A DNA stretch of 64,000 bases, taken from an uncultured Dysosmobacter sp. (GTDB lineage: Bacteria > Bacillota > Clostridia > Oscillospirales > Oscillospiraceae). The translations under genes were made by a program, and so were the position numbers. The first letter of the stretch is position 1. Every line of letters begins with the position of its first letter. Location of the stretch: the NCBI GenBank assembly GCA_934590165.1, contig CAKTOO010000006.1, positions 67,909-131,908 on the forward strand, in the 5' to 3' direction. This document shows, piece after piece, positions 9,805 to 18,800 of the stretch. The notes below the pieces were generated by a model. That model worked only from the letters and a program-made list of their open reading frames with translations, was not told where the DNA came from and searched no databases.

Positions 9805-10945
9805 AGTCACTGCTGTTCAGGAAGGCGTTATGCTCCTGCAAGGTGGCGGAGAAGTGGTGCTTTCCGTCCTTGCCCAGGGCATAGTAGTAATAATTGGTCT
9901 CGGCAGGCTCCAGGGCCGCTTCGATGGACGCCAAGCCCGGGTTTGCAATGGGCGTGGGCGGCAGGCCCGCGTACTTATAGAGGTTATACTTGGAATCGGT
10001 CTGCTTGTCGGCGTTGGTGATGGCGCCCTCGTGGTCCGGCAGCGCATACAGCAGCGAGGCATCGATCTGCAGCAGGCCGTAGGTGCCGCCCTTGTCGCCG
10101 GGACCCTCCAGGCGGTTGTAGATGACAGAGGCGATCTTCGCCTGGTCCGTACCATCGGTCTCCTTTTCAATGAGGGAGGCAATGGTGATGATCTTTTTCA
10201 AATCATAGCCCCGGGCCTGCGCTAGGGCCAGCAGGTCGTCATCCAGCTTGCTGTCAAAGTTCTTGATGAGCCGGTTCAGGGCGTTGGTGGGCTTCTCGTT
10301 CAGATAGAAATCGTAGGTGTCCGGGAACAGGTAGCCCTCCAGGCGGCTGATATCCTCGGAACTGTTATCGATATATTCATAGTCAAAGGTGGCGGTCTTG
10401 GCGGCCTCCAACAGGTTTTCCTCCGTATTGACGCCCTTTTCCGCCATCAGGTGGATGATCTGGGCAACGGTATAGCCCTCCGGGATGGTGATACGAACGG
10501 TATCCGAATTCAGGTTTCCGGAGGAGTTGTGCATACCGATGATCAGGGCCCGGTAATCCATGTCCGTGTTCAGCTCATAGGTGCCGGTGCCGATCTTGTC
10601 CTTGGCATCCGCCACTGTGGCAAACAGCTTGAAAAACCACTTGTACTGGATGAGACCCGCATCCTCCAGTTTGTCCGCGATGGTGGAGATGCTGTCATCC
10701 GCAGTCACCTCAATGGTGGCAGTGATGTCCTCCTTGTTGAAGGCGCACAAATCGTTGATGAGCAGCCAGCCCACACCCGCCAGGATGGCAGAGGTGATGA
10801 GCACGAACAGCAGATACGTGAAAATGTTGAAGCGGTGCTTTTTCCGCTTCCTGGGGCGGCGAGAGGGTGCCGTCTGTCCGCCCTGGCTCCGGCGCACCTG
10901 CTCCGTGTCCCAGCTGGCGGTATCTTCCCTTTTGTAATCAGCCAT
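9791..10945 (-). CDS. mltG: Endolytic transglycosylase MltG
   Basis: This 384-aa protein has a Lys/Arg-rich cytoplasmic N-terminus (about 35 residues), one transmembrane helix (FNIFTYLLFVLITSAILAGV), a LysM-like region and a YceG catalytic domain. The domain shows the catalytic-Glu block TIASLIEKETDG and YGLLQIDASLLYAL. MltG cuts nascent peptidoglycan glycan strands in the membrane. ATG 10945 has GGAGG upstream, while an in-frame extension to 11077 has none. It is the first gene of a leftward run with the U32 and flavoprotein genes. Confidence 0.95.
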   Translation of the reverse strand: MADYKREDTASWDTEQVRRSQGGQTAPSRRPRKRKKHRFNIFTYLLFVLITSAILAGVGWLLINDLCAFNKEDITATIEVTADDSISTIADKLEDAGLIQYKWFFKLFATVADAKDKIGTGTYELNTDMDYRALIIGMHNSSGNLNSDTVRITIPEGYTVAQIIHLMAEKGVNTEENLLEAAKTATFDYEYIDNSSEDISRLEGYLFPDTYDFYLNEKPTNALNRLIKNFDSKLDDDLLALAQARGYDLKKIITIASLIEKETDGTDQAKIASVIYNRLEGPGDKGGTYGLLQIDASLLYALPDHEGAITNADKQTDSKYNLYKYAGLPPTPIANPGLASIEAALEPAETNYYYYALGKDGKHHFSATLQEHNAFLNSSDYVGN

Positions 10946-11094
10946 ATGAACCTCCAAACCTGCCTTGCCGGCCGGAATTCCGGAAAGGACTTGCTCTGTT
11001 TCTGATTTTCTGCGTTGGATGCAAAATTTTCTTTTGGCCAGGCTCCCAACGGGTCGCCCGTGCATAGAATGTCTCAAAGTGAGGTGACAATATC

Positions 11095-11253
11095 ATGTGC
11101 TTCAACAACGGAAATAATGACTGTTCCTGCCTGTGGATCATTCTCATCATCATTCTGTTGGTGTGCTGCTGCGGCGGTTCCTGGGGCGGCAACTGGGGCG
11201 GCTGCAACTGCGGCAATAACTGCAACGACAACTGCGGCTCCAGCTGCTGCTGA
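11095..11253 (+). CDS. 52-aa Gly/Cys-rich membrane miniprotein
   Basis: ATG 11095 has GAGGTGA 8 bp upstream, and the 52-aa product reads MCFNNGNNDCSCLW, a hydrophobic helix IILIIILLV, then CCCGGSWGGNWGG and CNCGNNCNDNCGSSCC. About a quarter of the residues are Cys. It is followed by a terminator 15 bp after the stop, so it forms a single-gene unit divergent from mltG. The shape resembles tiny spore-associated TM proteins of the YjcZ kind, but with a Cys-rich tail in place of their ending. Function unknown. Confidence 0.75.
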   Translation: MCFNNGNNDCSCLWIILIIILLVCCCGGSWGGNWGGCNCGNNCNDNCGSSCC

Positions 11254-11267
11254 CACCCCGGCGATTA

Positions 11268-11288
11268 GGGACGCCCCGCGTCCCTTTT
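11268..11288 (+). terminator. Terminator of the 52-aa gene
   Basis: GGGACGC/GCGTCCC stem (11268-11274/11278-11284) with CCC loop and TTTT directly after it. Confidence 0.8.
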
Positions 11289-11312
11289 CGCGGTGTTGTT
11301 CCGGGACAGGCT

Positions 11313-11978
11313 TTATAAAAGCCCTTTCACAACGCCCCAGACCTCCCGGTGGATATCCTCCACGGACCGGGGGCTGTCCCCTTCCGCGCAGAGGATTACA
11401 TGCCAGCCGCACTGGCGGACCACCTCCCGGGCGTTGGCCCGGCAGCTTTTCAAATACGCCTCGTCCTGCTCGTGAATGTCCGCGTGGGTGCCGGTGGCCT
11501 GCTCACGGCCGCGCATCATACGCTCCGTGATCTCCGTGGGCATGTCCAGATAGAGGACCAGGTCCGGCTCCGGCAGGCCCAGGCGCCCGTATTCCAGTCC
11601 AAAGAGCCAGTCCAGATATTCCTTCCGCTCCCCTTCCGGCAGCTTGGAGGCCTGGTGGACGGCATTGGAGGTGGTATAGCGGTCCGCCACGATGAGACCG
11701 CCGGCTTCATAGAAACCACCCCAGTCCTGCTTATAGGAGGCGTAGCGGTCCATGGAGAAAAACAGCGAGGCGGCGTAGGCGTTTACGTCGCCGGGATTCT
11801 TCCCTAAGCTGCCGTTCAGATACTCCTGCACCATGACGGCGGAGGGCTGGCCGTACCGGGGAAAGTCGATGTTTTTGAAAGGGATGCCCTCCCGGGTCAG
11901 ATGCTGGCACAGCAGGCGGGACTGGGTGGCCTTGCCGGAGCCGTCCGTTCCCTCGAACACGATGAGTTTTCCCTTCAT
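11313..11978 (-). CDS. tmk: Thymidylate kinase
   Basis: This 221-aa P-loop kinase phosphorylates dTMP to dTDP for DNA synthesis. Residues 1-20 contain the Walker A stretch IVFEGTDGSGKATQ (Ala replaces the more usual Thr after GK). FPRYG follows, then DRYTTSN, and later a lid-like MRGREQATGTHADIHEQDEAY. The start at ATG 11978 overlaps the tagA stop by 4 bp (ATGA), so translation is coupled to tagA. Length fits the family. Confidence 0.93.
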   Translation of the reverse strand: MKGKLIVFEGTDGSGKATQSRLLCQHLTREGIPFKNIDFPRYGQPSAVMVQEYLNGSLGKNPGDVNAYAASLFFSMDRYASYKQDWGGFYEAGGLIVADRYTTSNAVHQASKLPEGERKEYLDWLFGLEYGRLGLPEPDLVLYLDMPTEITERMMRGREQATGTHADIHEQDEAYLKSCRANAREVVRQCGWHVILCAEGDSPRSVEDIHREVWGVVKGLL

Positions 11979-12694
11979 TTTTTCCGCTTCTCCTGCTCTA
12001 CATGCACCAAAAACAGAGGCAGCTTCATCATGCGGCCGATGCGTCTGGGCTCCTTGCACAGGCGGTAGAACCACTCCAGCCCGTGGTCAGACCAGAACTT
12101 GGGGGCACGCTCCACCACGCCGGCAAACACATCCAGGCTGCCGCCCAGACCGCACAGCAGATTGGCACCGGTCTCCGGGCCGTGCTTTTTCATCCACAGT
12201 TCCTGCTTGGGCGCGCCCAGGCAAACAAATACCGCGTCCGCGCCGCTGCGGCGGATCTCCTCCACCACCGGGGCATCCTCCTGGAAATAGCCGTCATGGG
12301 TGCCGGCGATGACCAGGCCGGGATATTTCCGCTCCAGATTGCGGGCGGCCATGTCCGCCACACCGGGCTTCGCTCCCAGCAAAAACAAGGACTTTCCCTC
12401 TTTGGCCATGCCCTCCATCAGCCCGGCGGCAAACTCGACGCCGGGGGTCTTTTCCTTCAGAGGCGTGCCCAGCATGGCGGCACCCTTTATCACGCCGATG
12501 CCGTCCGGCAGGACCAGGTCCGCTTCGTTGACGGCGATCTTCGCCGCCAAATTTTCCCGGCAGACCTCCACGATCTCCGGATTGGGCGTGACCACATAGT
12601 GGCAGCCGGGACTGTTCACCAGCCGAAGCCCCTCCGCCACGGCCTCCGCCATGGTCAAATTATCGAAACCGACGCCAAGAACGTCGATGCGCAT
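11975..12694 (-). CDS. tagA: WecG/TagA/CpsF glycosyltransferase
   Basis: This 239-aa protein matches the TagA family: TPNPEIVEVCRE near residue 40, LPDGIGVIKGAAMLG (catalytic Asp region), FLLGAKPGVA, VCLGAPKQELWM and a C-terminal GLEWFYRLCKEPRRIGRM. TagA adds ManNAc to undecaprenyl-PP-GlcNAc, completing the disaccharide linkage of wall teichoic acid at the membrane. The tagO and mnaA genes at 46-48 kb supply its acceptor and donor. ATG 12694 follows GAGGTGA. Confidence 0.93.
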   Translation of the reverse strand: MRIDVLGVGFDNLTMAEAVAEGLRLVNSPGCHYVVTPNPEIVEVCRENLAAKIAVNEADLVLPDGIGVIKGAAMLGTPLKEKTPGVEFAAGLMEGMAKEGKSLFLLGAKPGVADMAARNLERKYPGLVIAGTHDGYFQEDAPVVEEIRRSGADAVFVCLGAPKQELWMKKHGPETGANLLCGLGGSLDVFAGVVERAPKFWSDHGLEWFYRLCKEPRRIGRMMKLPLFLVHVEQEKRKK

Positions 12695-12728
12695 AAAATC
12701 ACCTCGTTACATACTCATACAGTTTAAG

Positions 12729-12757
12729 AGTATATCATAAGGTCGGCCCTTTGTCCA
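12729..12757 (-). promoter_or_regulatory. Promoter of tagA-tmk
   Basis: Minus-strand TGGACA (12752-12757), 17-bp spacer, TATACT (12729-12734), ending 34 bp before the tagA start. Confidence 0.75.
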
Positions 12758-12770
12758 ACAAAAAATCCAC

Positions 12771-12804
12771 AAAGAAAACACCCACGCGGAATCCCGCATG
12801 GGTG
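12771..12804 (-). terminator. Terminator after the EamA transporter
   Basis: On the minus strand the stem CACCCATGCGG/CCGCGTGGGTG (one G-U pair) with GATT loop is followed by TTTTCTTTG. Confidence 0.85.
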
Positions 12805-12816
12805 TCTGGGCTCTGT

Positions 12817-13737
12817 TCAGTTGGAAGCCGCCGATTTCTTTCCCTTCGGCTCCGGCAGCTGGGCCAGGACCACCGCCGCCAGCATGAGCACACAGCCGAA
12901 ATACTCCTTCATGCTCATCTGGTCATGAAGGATGACGGCTCCCGCCAGGGTGGCGAACACGGATTCCAGGCTCAAAAGCAGGGACACCACCGTGGGGTCT
13001 GAATCCTTCTGAGCCAGGATCTGTAACGTGTAGGCCACACCGCTGGAGAAGATTCCCACATACAAAATGGGAAAGGCACAGGCTTTCAGCGCCGCGAGAG
13101 ACGGGCTCTCCGTGGCAAGCATACCGATGGAGGACAGGATGGTCACCACCAAAAACTGCACACAGGACAGCTCCACGCCGTCCACCTTCTGAGTGAAATG
13201 GTCAATGACCAGGATGTGGGCCGTGAAGCAGAAGGCACACAGGAGGATGTAAAAGTCGCCCATGGTGATGGAAAAGTCCTCGGTGATGCACAGGCAGTAC
13301 AGTCCCGCCACCGCCAGGGCCACGCTGATCCAAATGGTTTTGAGGGGATGCTTTTTCAGGAAAATGCCGGCGATGGGCACGAGGACGATGTACAGCGCCG
13401 TGATGAATCCCGCCTTGCCGGAGGTAGTGGTCTCCAGTCCCTTTTGCTGGAGGTTGCTGGCCACGGTCAGCGCCACGCCGCAGCAGATGCCGCCGACAGC
13501 CAGGTCTCGGCCAGAGCCGGGCGCCGCCTTGGCCTCCCTGGCGAAGTCCCGCTCTCGGCGCTTTCGCAGCACGGCGCACAGCACCAGCAAAAACAAAAAC
13601 GCAATGCCGGAACGGGCGGCGTTGAAGGTGAAGGGTTCCACATAATCAGCGCCCACGCTCTGGGCCACAAAGGCGGTGCCCCAGATAAAGGCCGCCAGAA
13701 CGGGGAACACGTTTTGACGAATACGGTTGACTTTCAT
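12817..13737 (-). CDS. EamA/DMT family transporter
   Basis: This 306-aa protein has about ten hydrophobic helices in two EamA repeats. The first starts VFPVLAAFIWGTAFVAQ, and the second spans roughly residues 155-295 and includes FAILYVGIFSSGVAYTLQ-like helices. Such drug/metabolite superfamily carriers export amino acids, nucleotides or drugs; the substrate is not readable. The C-terminus is Lys-rich. It is a single gene, divergent from aag, with its own terminator. Confidence 0.92.
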   Translation of the reverse strand: MKVNRIRQNVFPVLAAFIWGTAFVAQSVGADYVEPFTFNAARSGIAFLFLLVLCAVLRKRRERDFAREAKAAPGSGRDLAVGGICCGVALTVASNLQQKGLETTTSGKAGFITALYIVLVPIAGIFLKKHPLKTIWISVALAVAGLYCLCITEDFSITMGDFYILLCAFCFTAHILVIDHFTQKVDGVELSCVQFLVVTILSSIGMLATESPSLAALKACAFPILYVGIFSSGVAYTLQILAQKDSDPTVVSLLLSLESVFATLAGAVILHDQMSMKEYFGCVLMLAAVVLAQLPEPKGKKSAASN

Positions 13738-13813
13738 ATCTCTTGCTCCATCTGCTGTTTCATGGTATACTTTTTGCCACAGCGAATTTGTATTTTAACA
13801 TCGGGGTGACAAA

Positions 13814-14440
13814 ATGGCAAGGCTTTCCCGCGATTTTTACAATGGAGACACGGTGGAGACAGCCCGGGCGCTGCTGGGCAAGTGCCTGGTGCGGGTGCGG
13901 GACGGCGAAGTGCTGGCCTGCCGTATCACGGAGACAGAGGCGTACATTGGCCGGTGTGACAAGGCCTGCCACGCCTACAACTACCGGAAAACGAAGCGGA
14001 CCTCTCCCCTCTTTCTGGCACCGGGCCATGCCTATATCTACTTCATTTACGGCATGTACCACTGTCTGAATTTCGTGACGGAGCCGGAGGGCGAGCCCGC
14101 CGCCGTTCTCATCCGGGGCGGTGAGCCTCTGGCCGGAAGGGACACCATGTGGTGCCTGCGGTATGGGGACAAGCCCGCCACCGCCTATCGGAAAAAGCAT
14201 TTTCTCGATGGGCCGGGCAAGCTGTGCATGGCCCTGGGCCTGACCACCCGGGAAAACCGCCTGGACCTGGTGACGGGGGACACCCTCTATGTCTGCGACA
14301 CGCCCGGGGACGCGGGCCTTCCCTGCCCGCCGCCGGTGCGAGAGCGCGTCTGCGCCGGGCCGCGCATCGGCGTGGACTATGCCCAGGAGGCCAAGGACTT
14401 TCCCTGGCGCTTCTGGCTGGAAAAGGAGACCGACACATGA
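13814..14440 (+). CDS. 3-methyladenine DNA glycosylase (AAG/MPG type)
   Basis: This 208-aa protein removes alkylated purines in base excision repair. It shows the AAG landmarks: ITETEAYIGRCDKACHAY (the Glu activates the catalytic water), GHAYIYFIYGMYHCLNFV (intercalating-Tyr region), AVLIRGGEPL and DGPGKLCMALGL. The start follows GGGGTGA. It heads a three-gene run: the HAD gene overlaps its stop by 4 bp (ATGA), and the transglutaminase gene follows. Confidence 0.96.
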   Translation: MARLSRDFYNGDTVETARALLGKCLVRVRDGEVLACRITETEAYIGRCDKACHAYNYRKTKRTSPLFLAPGHAYIYFIYGMYHCLNFVTEPEGEPAAVLIRGGEPLAGRDTMWCLRYGDKPATAYRKKHFLDGPGKLCMALGLTTRENRLDLVTGDTLYVCDTPGDAGLPCPPPVRERVCAGPRIGVDYAQEAKDFPWRFWLEKETDT

Positions 14441-15096
14441 GCATGTTTTTCTTTGACCTGGACGGCACCCTCATCGACTCCAACGGCGTTTGGAAGGAAG
14501 TGGACCGGAAGTTTCTGGCCAAACGGGGCCTGCCTTACACCCACGCCTATTACGAAGGGGTGGCCCACACCATCCTCCCCCTGGCGGCGGAGTTCACCAG
14601 GGAATTCTGCCATCTGGATGAGTCCTGCGAGGACATCATCGCCGAGTGGATGGACATGGCCAAGGACGCCTATTCCCATGTGGAGTTGAAGCCCGGCGTC
14701 CGGGCCTATCTGAAGCAGTGCAAAGCCGAGGGGCGGAAGCTGTCCATCGTCACCAGCTGCGTGCCGGAGCACTGCCATACCGCCCTGAAGCGGCTGGACC
14801 TGGAAAAATACTTCGACCGCATCACCTTCGCCCAGCAGCTGGGGCTGGAAAAGAAAAAAATGGATATCTGGCACTTGGCGGCGGCGGAGGCCGGAGAGCG
14901 GCCGGAGGACTGTACCGTATTCGATGACAGCATCGCCGCCTGCCGGGGCGCCCGGGCCGCGAAAATGCGGGTGGTGGGCGTATACGACAGCTTTTTCGCC
15001 CAGGATGAGCGGCAGATGCGAGAATTTTGCGACGTGTATATCAAAAGTTTCGAGGAGCTTTTATGGCTGCCGGAGCAAAAGCTCCGCAAGCGGTGA
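14437..15096 (+). CDS. HAD-superfamily hydrolase
   Basis: This 219-aa protein has the four HAD motifs: FFDLDGTLIDSNG (nucleophile Asp), SIVTSC (Ser/Thr), a Lys in the QQLGLEKKKMDIW segment, and TVFDDSIAACRGARAAKM (acidic pair). Proteins of this subfamily are phosphatases of phosphoglycolate or sugar phosphates; the substrate is unknown. ATG 14437 has AAAGGAG 8 bp upstream and overlaps the previous stop. The gene may help clear damaged sugar or nucleotide products beside aag, which is only a guess from position. Confidence 0.93.
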   Translation: MSMFFFDLDGTLIDSNGVWKEVDRKFLAKRGLPYTHAYYEGVAHTILPLAAEFTREFCHLDESCEDIIAEWMDMAKDAYSHVELKPGVRAYLKQCKAEGRKLSIVTSCVPEHCHTALKRLDLEKYFDRITFAQQLGLEKKKMDIWHLAAAEAGERPEDCTVFDDSIAACRGARAAKMRVVGVYDSFFAQDERQMREFCDVYIKSFEELLWLPEQKLRKR

Positions 15097-15107
15097 GCGG
15101 GGTGTTC

Positions 15108-16133
15108 ATGGAAGCCTATTACTATCAGCATATGACCAAGCCCCGCCAGGCTGCGTATCACGCCATGAAGGCGGGCTTCACCGCCCTGTCCCCCGCCTTC
15201 TCCGTGCCCCGGCTGGAGGCCAGGGAATTGAGTGACATCTTCTTCCAGCTGCGGCTGGACTGCCCGGACATTTTCTATGTCACCGGCTTCTCCTACCGCT
15301 TCGCCCAGGGGGCGGAGAATGTGGAGCTGCTGCCGGAATACCTGTTTGACAAGAGCAAGGTCAAGGACCACCAAAAGGCCCTTGCCGCCCGGGTAGCCAA
15401 GCTGGCCCGTCCAGCCCAGGCCATGACTGCCTGGGAAAAGGAGCGGTACATCCACGACTTTCTCTGCGAAAACGTCCGCTATGACAAGCTGAAAAAGCCC
15501 TACTCCCACGAGATCATCGGTCCCCTGGGCCAGGGTGTGGGCGTGTGCGAGGGCATTGCCAAGTCCGTGAAGGTGCTCTGCGATGCCCTGGGACTATGGT
15601 GCGTCATCGCCGTCTCCGAGACCAATCCGGAGGCCGGCGTCAAATACCGCCACGCCTGGAACATTTTGAAGCTGGACGGCCAGTATTACCACCTGGACGC
15701 CACCTTTGACAACTCCCTGAGCCATGACGGCGTCATTCGCCGGGACTATTTCAACTTGGATGACAGCCGCGTGTTCCGGGACCACCAGCGCCTCCTCTAC
15801 CCCGTCCCCGCCTGCGTCAAGGGGGACCGCTTTTATTACCGGGAGGAAAAGCTGTCCTTCACCAAGGTGGAGGATGTGGTGAAGCGGTCCCAGATGTCCA
15901 TTCGCAAGGATTTGCCCTTTGTGTTTCACTGGCGGGGCGGCCCCCTCACCCGGGAGGTGCTGGCGGAGCTGGTGAAAGCCCTGGAGGAATCCGCCCAAAA
16001 GCGAAACCGCCACGCCGCCGTGTCCTTTAACCGCTCACAAGCAGTGCTCCAGGTCCGCTTCCCGGCGGAACTGCCCCGGGAAGCTGCTGCCGAGGAGGAA
16101 GCCAACGAGGGAGAAACCTATCCGGAAACATAA
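15108..16133 (+). CDS. Transglutaminase-like domain protein
   Basis: This 341-aa protein has a transglutaminase-core triad: GVGVCEGIAKSVKVLCDALG (Cys), YRHAWNILKLDGQYYHLDATFD (His then Asp). These residues fit a cysteine protease or amidase fold. No signal peptide or membrane segment is seen, so it is probably cytoplasmic. The start may be ATG 15108 (GGGGTG upstream) or ATG 15063 (GAGGAG upstream, overlapping the HAD gene by 34 bp). The C-terminus is Glu/Ala-rich. Confidence 0.88.
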   Translation: MEAYYYQHMTKPRQAAYHAMKAGFTALSPAFSVPRLEARELSDIFFQLRLDCPDIFYVTGFSYRFAQGAENVELLPEYLFDKSKVKDHQKALAARVAKLARPAQAMTAWEKERYIHDFLCENVRYDKLKKPYSHEIIGPLGQGVGVCEGIAKSVKVLCDALGLWCVIAVSETNPEAGVKYRHAWNILKLDGQYYHLDATFDNSLSHDGVIRRDYFNLDDSRVFRDHQRLLYPVPACVKGDRFYYREEKLSFTKVEDVVKRSQMSIRKDLPFVFHWRGGPLTREVLAELVKALEESAQKRNRHAAVSFNRSQAVLQVRFPAELPREAAAEEEANEGETYPET

Positions 16134-16136
16134 AAG

Positions 16137-16167
16137 GAGCCGAAGCGATTGCTTCGGCTCTCTTTTT
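16137..16167 (+). terminator. Terminator between transglutaminase gene and pcrA
   Basis: The stem GAGCCGAAG/CTTCGGCTC with a T-rich tail (TCTTTTTTAC) follows the stop within 10 bp and overlaps the end of convergent pcrA. Confidence 0.9.
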
Positions 16168-18701
16168 TACAGCTTTTCCATGTGTTTTCCGGCGGATTTC
16201 AGCATCAGCTTTTTGCTGCCAACCTGGTCGAAGGCTACCTCCACCAACGCGTCGCCGCCCATGGGACGGACGGACAGGACCATGCCCTGTCCAAAGGCGG
16301 TGTGGCGGACCATATCCCCCTTTTCCAGCTGCATCAGACCAGTGGACGGTGCAGCGCTTTTCTGTGTGGAGGCCAGAGGCCGCTGCCGGGGCGCCTGCTC
16401 CGCCCGGTAAGAATGGACGCTGCCGTTTTCCCGGGGGCCGCCGCTGGTGTAGATGCCCGTGGAGGGGCGGGCGGGACGCGGCGCATAGCCGCCGTAGGAA
16501 GAAGCGCCGGAGTAAGAGCTCCCAAAGGAGCCGCCCTCCCAGTGGTCGCCGCCGAAGGTGGAGTCGTGCTCCATGCCGCCGAAACGGGGCTCCGGCTTGC
16601 TTTCCCAATGCATATTCTCCTCCGGGATCTCCTCCAGGAAGCGGGAGGCCCGGTTGGCGCTGGTGCGGCCGTACAGCATCCGCTGGCGGCAATTGGTGAG
16701 GGTCAGCTTCTCCTTGGCCCGGGTCATGGCCACGTAGCAAAGGCGGCGCTCCTCCTCCAGTTCCTCCTGGTCGTACTGGGCGGAGGAGCCGGGGAAAATA
16801 CCCTCCTCCATGCCCACCACATATACCACCGGGAATTCCAGGCCCTTGGCAGAGTGGATGGTCATCATGGTGACGCAGTTGTCATCCGCGTCCACGCTGT
16901 CCAGGTCCGTGTACAGGGCGATCTCATTGAGGAAGCCGGAGAGGGTGGCGTCCTCTGGGTCCTGCTCCAAAAAGCCCAGAATGTTGGATTTCAATTCCTG
17001 GACGTTTTCGATGCGGCCCCGGCTCTCCATGTCGTTTTTCTCCTCCAGAGCCTTCACATAGCCGGTCTGGTCGCAGACGGCGTCATAGAACTCCGGCAGG
17101 GCCAGGTCCGCGCCCTGGCGGCGGAGACCGTCGATGAGGTCCGCGAACTTCAGCAGCTTGGTGCCAGCGCTTTTCAGCTCCGGGAACAGGTCCGCGTTGC
17201 GGATGATCTCATACAGGGAAGCCCCCTGCCCTTCCGCCAGTACGGCCACCTTGTCCAGTGTCGTGGCGCCGATGCCTCTGGGCGGGTTGTTGATGATGCG
17301 CCGCAGGCGCAGGTCATCCATGGGGTTATTCAGTACGCAGAGGTACGCCAGCATGTCCTTCACCTCGGCCCGGTCAAAGAACTTCATGCCGCCCACCACT
17401 TTATAGGGGATGCCGTTGCGCTTCATGGCGTATTCCAGGGCATTGGACTGGGCGTTCATGCGGTAGAGCACCGCCGTGTCCCGGAAATTCCGGCCCCGGT
17501 TCACCCCCATGAGGATGTCTCCCACCACGTAGTTGGCCTCGTCGCTCTCATTGAAGTTGGTCTTGACAGTGACGGTCTCTCCGGAACCGTTGTCGGTCCA
17601 GAGGGTCTTGCCCTTGCGGCCGGCGTTGTTTTTGATGACGGCGTTGGCGGCGTCCAGAATGTTCTGGGTGGAGCGGTAGTTCTGCTCCAGACGGATGGTC
17701 CGGGCATTGGGATACTGCTGCTCGAAATTCAGGATGTTTTCGATGTTGGCACCCCGGAAGCGGTAGATGGACTGGTCATCATCGCCCACCACGCAGAGGT
17801 TTTTCCGCCCGCCGGCCAGAAGCGAGGTCAGCAGGTACTGCAAGTGGTTGGTGTCCTGGTACTCATCCACCAGCACATAGCGGAACTTGTTCTGGTAATA
17901 GGCCAGCACCTCCGGCTCCCGCTGCAACAGGGTCACGGTGTGGTAAATAATGTCGTCGAAGTCCAGGGCGTTGGCGGCGCGGAGCTTCTTTTCATAGGCG
18001 GCGTACACCTTGGCGATGCGGCTCATTTTCCAGTCGCTTTCAGAGGCGTGGGCCCTGGCAAAGTCCTCCGGGCTCTGATACTGGTCCTTTGCGTGACTGA
18101 TAACAGTCAGGACGCTCTTGGGCTGGAAGGACTTTTCGTCCAGGTTCTGCTCCTTCACGATGTCCTTGATGACCCGCTTGGAGTCATCGGTATCGTAAAT
18201 GGTAAAGTCCTTGTCAAAGCCGATGCGGTCAATGTCCCGCCGCAGGATGCGGACGCAGGCGGAGTGGAAGGTGGAGGCCCAGATGTCATTGGCCATCGGC
18301 CCCAACCGGGCGGCCAGGCGGTCCTTCAGCTCTCCCGCCGCCTTATTGGTAAAGGTGATGGCGATGATCTCCCAGGGGCGGGGCACATCCACTGCGCAAA
18401 GCCGCCTGGCCCGGCTCACCTCCAGCTCGTCCGGCTGCTCCGGGAAATTTTCCAAAAATGCCAGTTCCTCCTCCGTGGCCCATTCCGGCACAAAGTCCGA
18501 ATCGCTGCCCCGGCCATAGGTCAAAAGGTTGTACACCCGCTGGATGAGGACGGTGGTCTTGCCGCTTCCCGCGCCAGCCAGCAGCAAAAGCGGCCCCTCC
18601 GTGGTCATGGCGGCCTTGCGCTGCATGGGGTTGAGCCGCTTCAGGTCCCGGGCAATGACGGCGCGCCTGGCGGCGATGTATCGTTCACGAAAATCAGTCA
18701 T
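16167..18701 (-). CDS. pcrA: ATP-dependent DNA helicase PcrA/UvrD
   Basis: This 844-aa SF1A helicase has motif I LLLLAGAGSGKTTVLIQR, Ia ITFTNKAAGELKDRL, II LVDEYQDTN, III VVGDDDQSIYRFRGA, IV LEQNYRSTQNILD, V TIHSAKGLEFPVVYVVG and VI LCYVAMTRAKEKL. It unwinds DNA in repair and in plasmid/replication restart. Compared with typical PcrA (about 740 aa) it has an added Gly/Ser/Tyr-rich C-terminal linker before the final KGDMVRHTAFGQGMVLSV Tudor-like domain that contacts RNA polymerase in PcrA. Confidence 0.97.
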   Translation of the reverse strand: MTDFRERYIAARRAVIARDLKRLNPMQRKAAMTTEGPLLLLAGAGSGKTTVLIQRVYNLLTYGRGSDSDFVPEWATEEELAFLENFPEQPDELEVSRARRLCAVDVPRPWEIIAITFTNKAAGELKDRLAARLGPMANDIWASTFHSACVRILRRDIDRIGFDKDFTIYDTDDSKRVIKDIVKEQNLDEKSFQPKSVLTVISHAKDQYQSPEDFARAHASESDWKMSRIAKVYAAYEKKLRAANALDFDDIIYHTVTLLQREPEVLAYYQNKFRYVLVDEYQDTNHLQYLLTSLLAGGRKNLCVVGDDDQSIYRFRGANIENILNFEQQYPNARTIRLEQNYRSTQNILDAANAVIKNNAGRKGKTLWTDNGSGETVTVKTNFNESDEANYVVGDILMGVNRGRNFRDTAVLYRMNAQSNALEYAMKRNGIPYKVVGGMKFFDRAEVKDMLAYLCVLNNPMDDLRLRRIINNPPRGIGATTLDKVAVLAEGQGASLYEIIRNADLFPELKSAGTKLLKFADLIDGLRRQGADLALPEFYDAVCDQTGYVKALEEKNDMESRGRIENVQELKSNILGFLEQDPEDATLSGFLNEIALYTDLDSVDADDNCVTMMTIHSAKGLEFPVVYVVGMEEGIFPGSSAQYDQEELEEERRLCYVAMTRAKEKLTLTNCRQRMLYGRTSANRASRFLEEIPEENMHWESKPEPRFGGMEHDSTFGGDHWEGGSFGSSYSGASSYGGYAPRPARPSTGIYTSGGPRENGSVHSYRAEQAPRQRPLASTQKSAAPSTGLMQLEKGDMVRHTAFGQGMVLSVRPMGGDALVEVAFDQVGSKKLMLKSAGKHMEKL

Positions 18702-18716
18702 ATGTTCACCAGTTTT

Positions 18717-18745
18717 CTATAATGTCACGGTCCATTTTAGGACAA
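18717..18745 (-). promoter_or_regulatory. Probable pcrA promoter
   Basis: Minus-strand TTGTCC (18740-18745), 17-bp spacer and TTATAG (18717-18722), just before the pcrA start. Confidence 0.55.
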
Positions 18746-18800
18746 AATCCCGGCGGGGTCAACCGGAAAACGCGCGTCATTTTTTGTAACCGTTTTTTGG

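Noticed and set aside
16149..18722. 857-codon plus-strand frame opposite pcrA
   Set aside because: It is a complement of the helicase gene, produced by high GC codon use; composition (Val/Gly/His) is typical of antisense frames.
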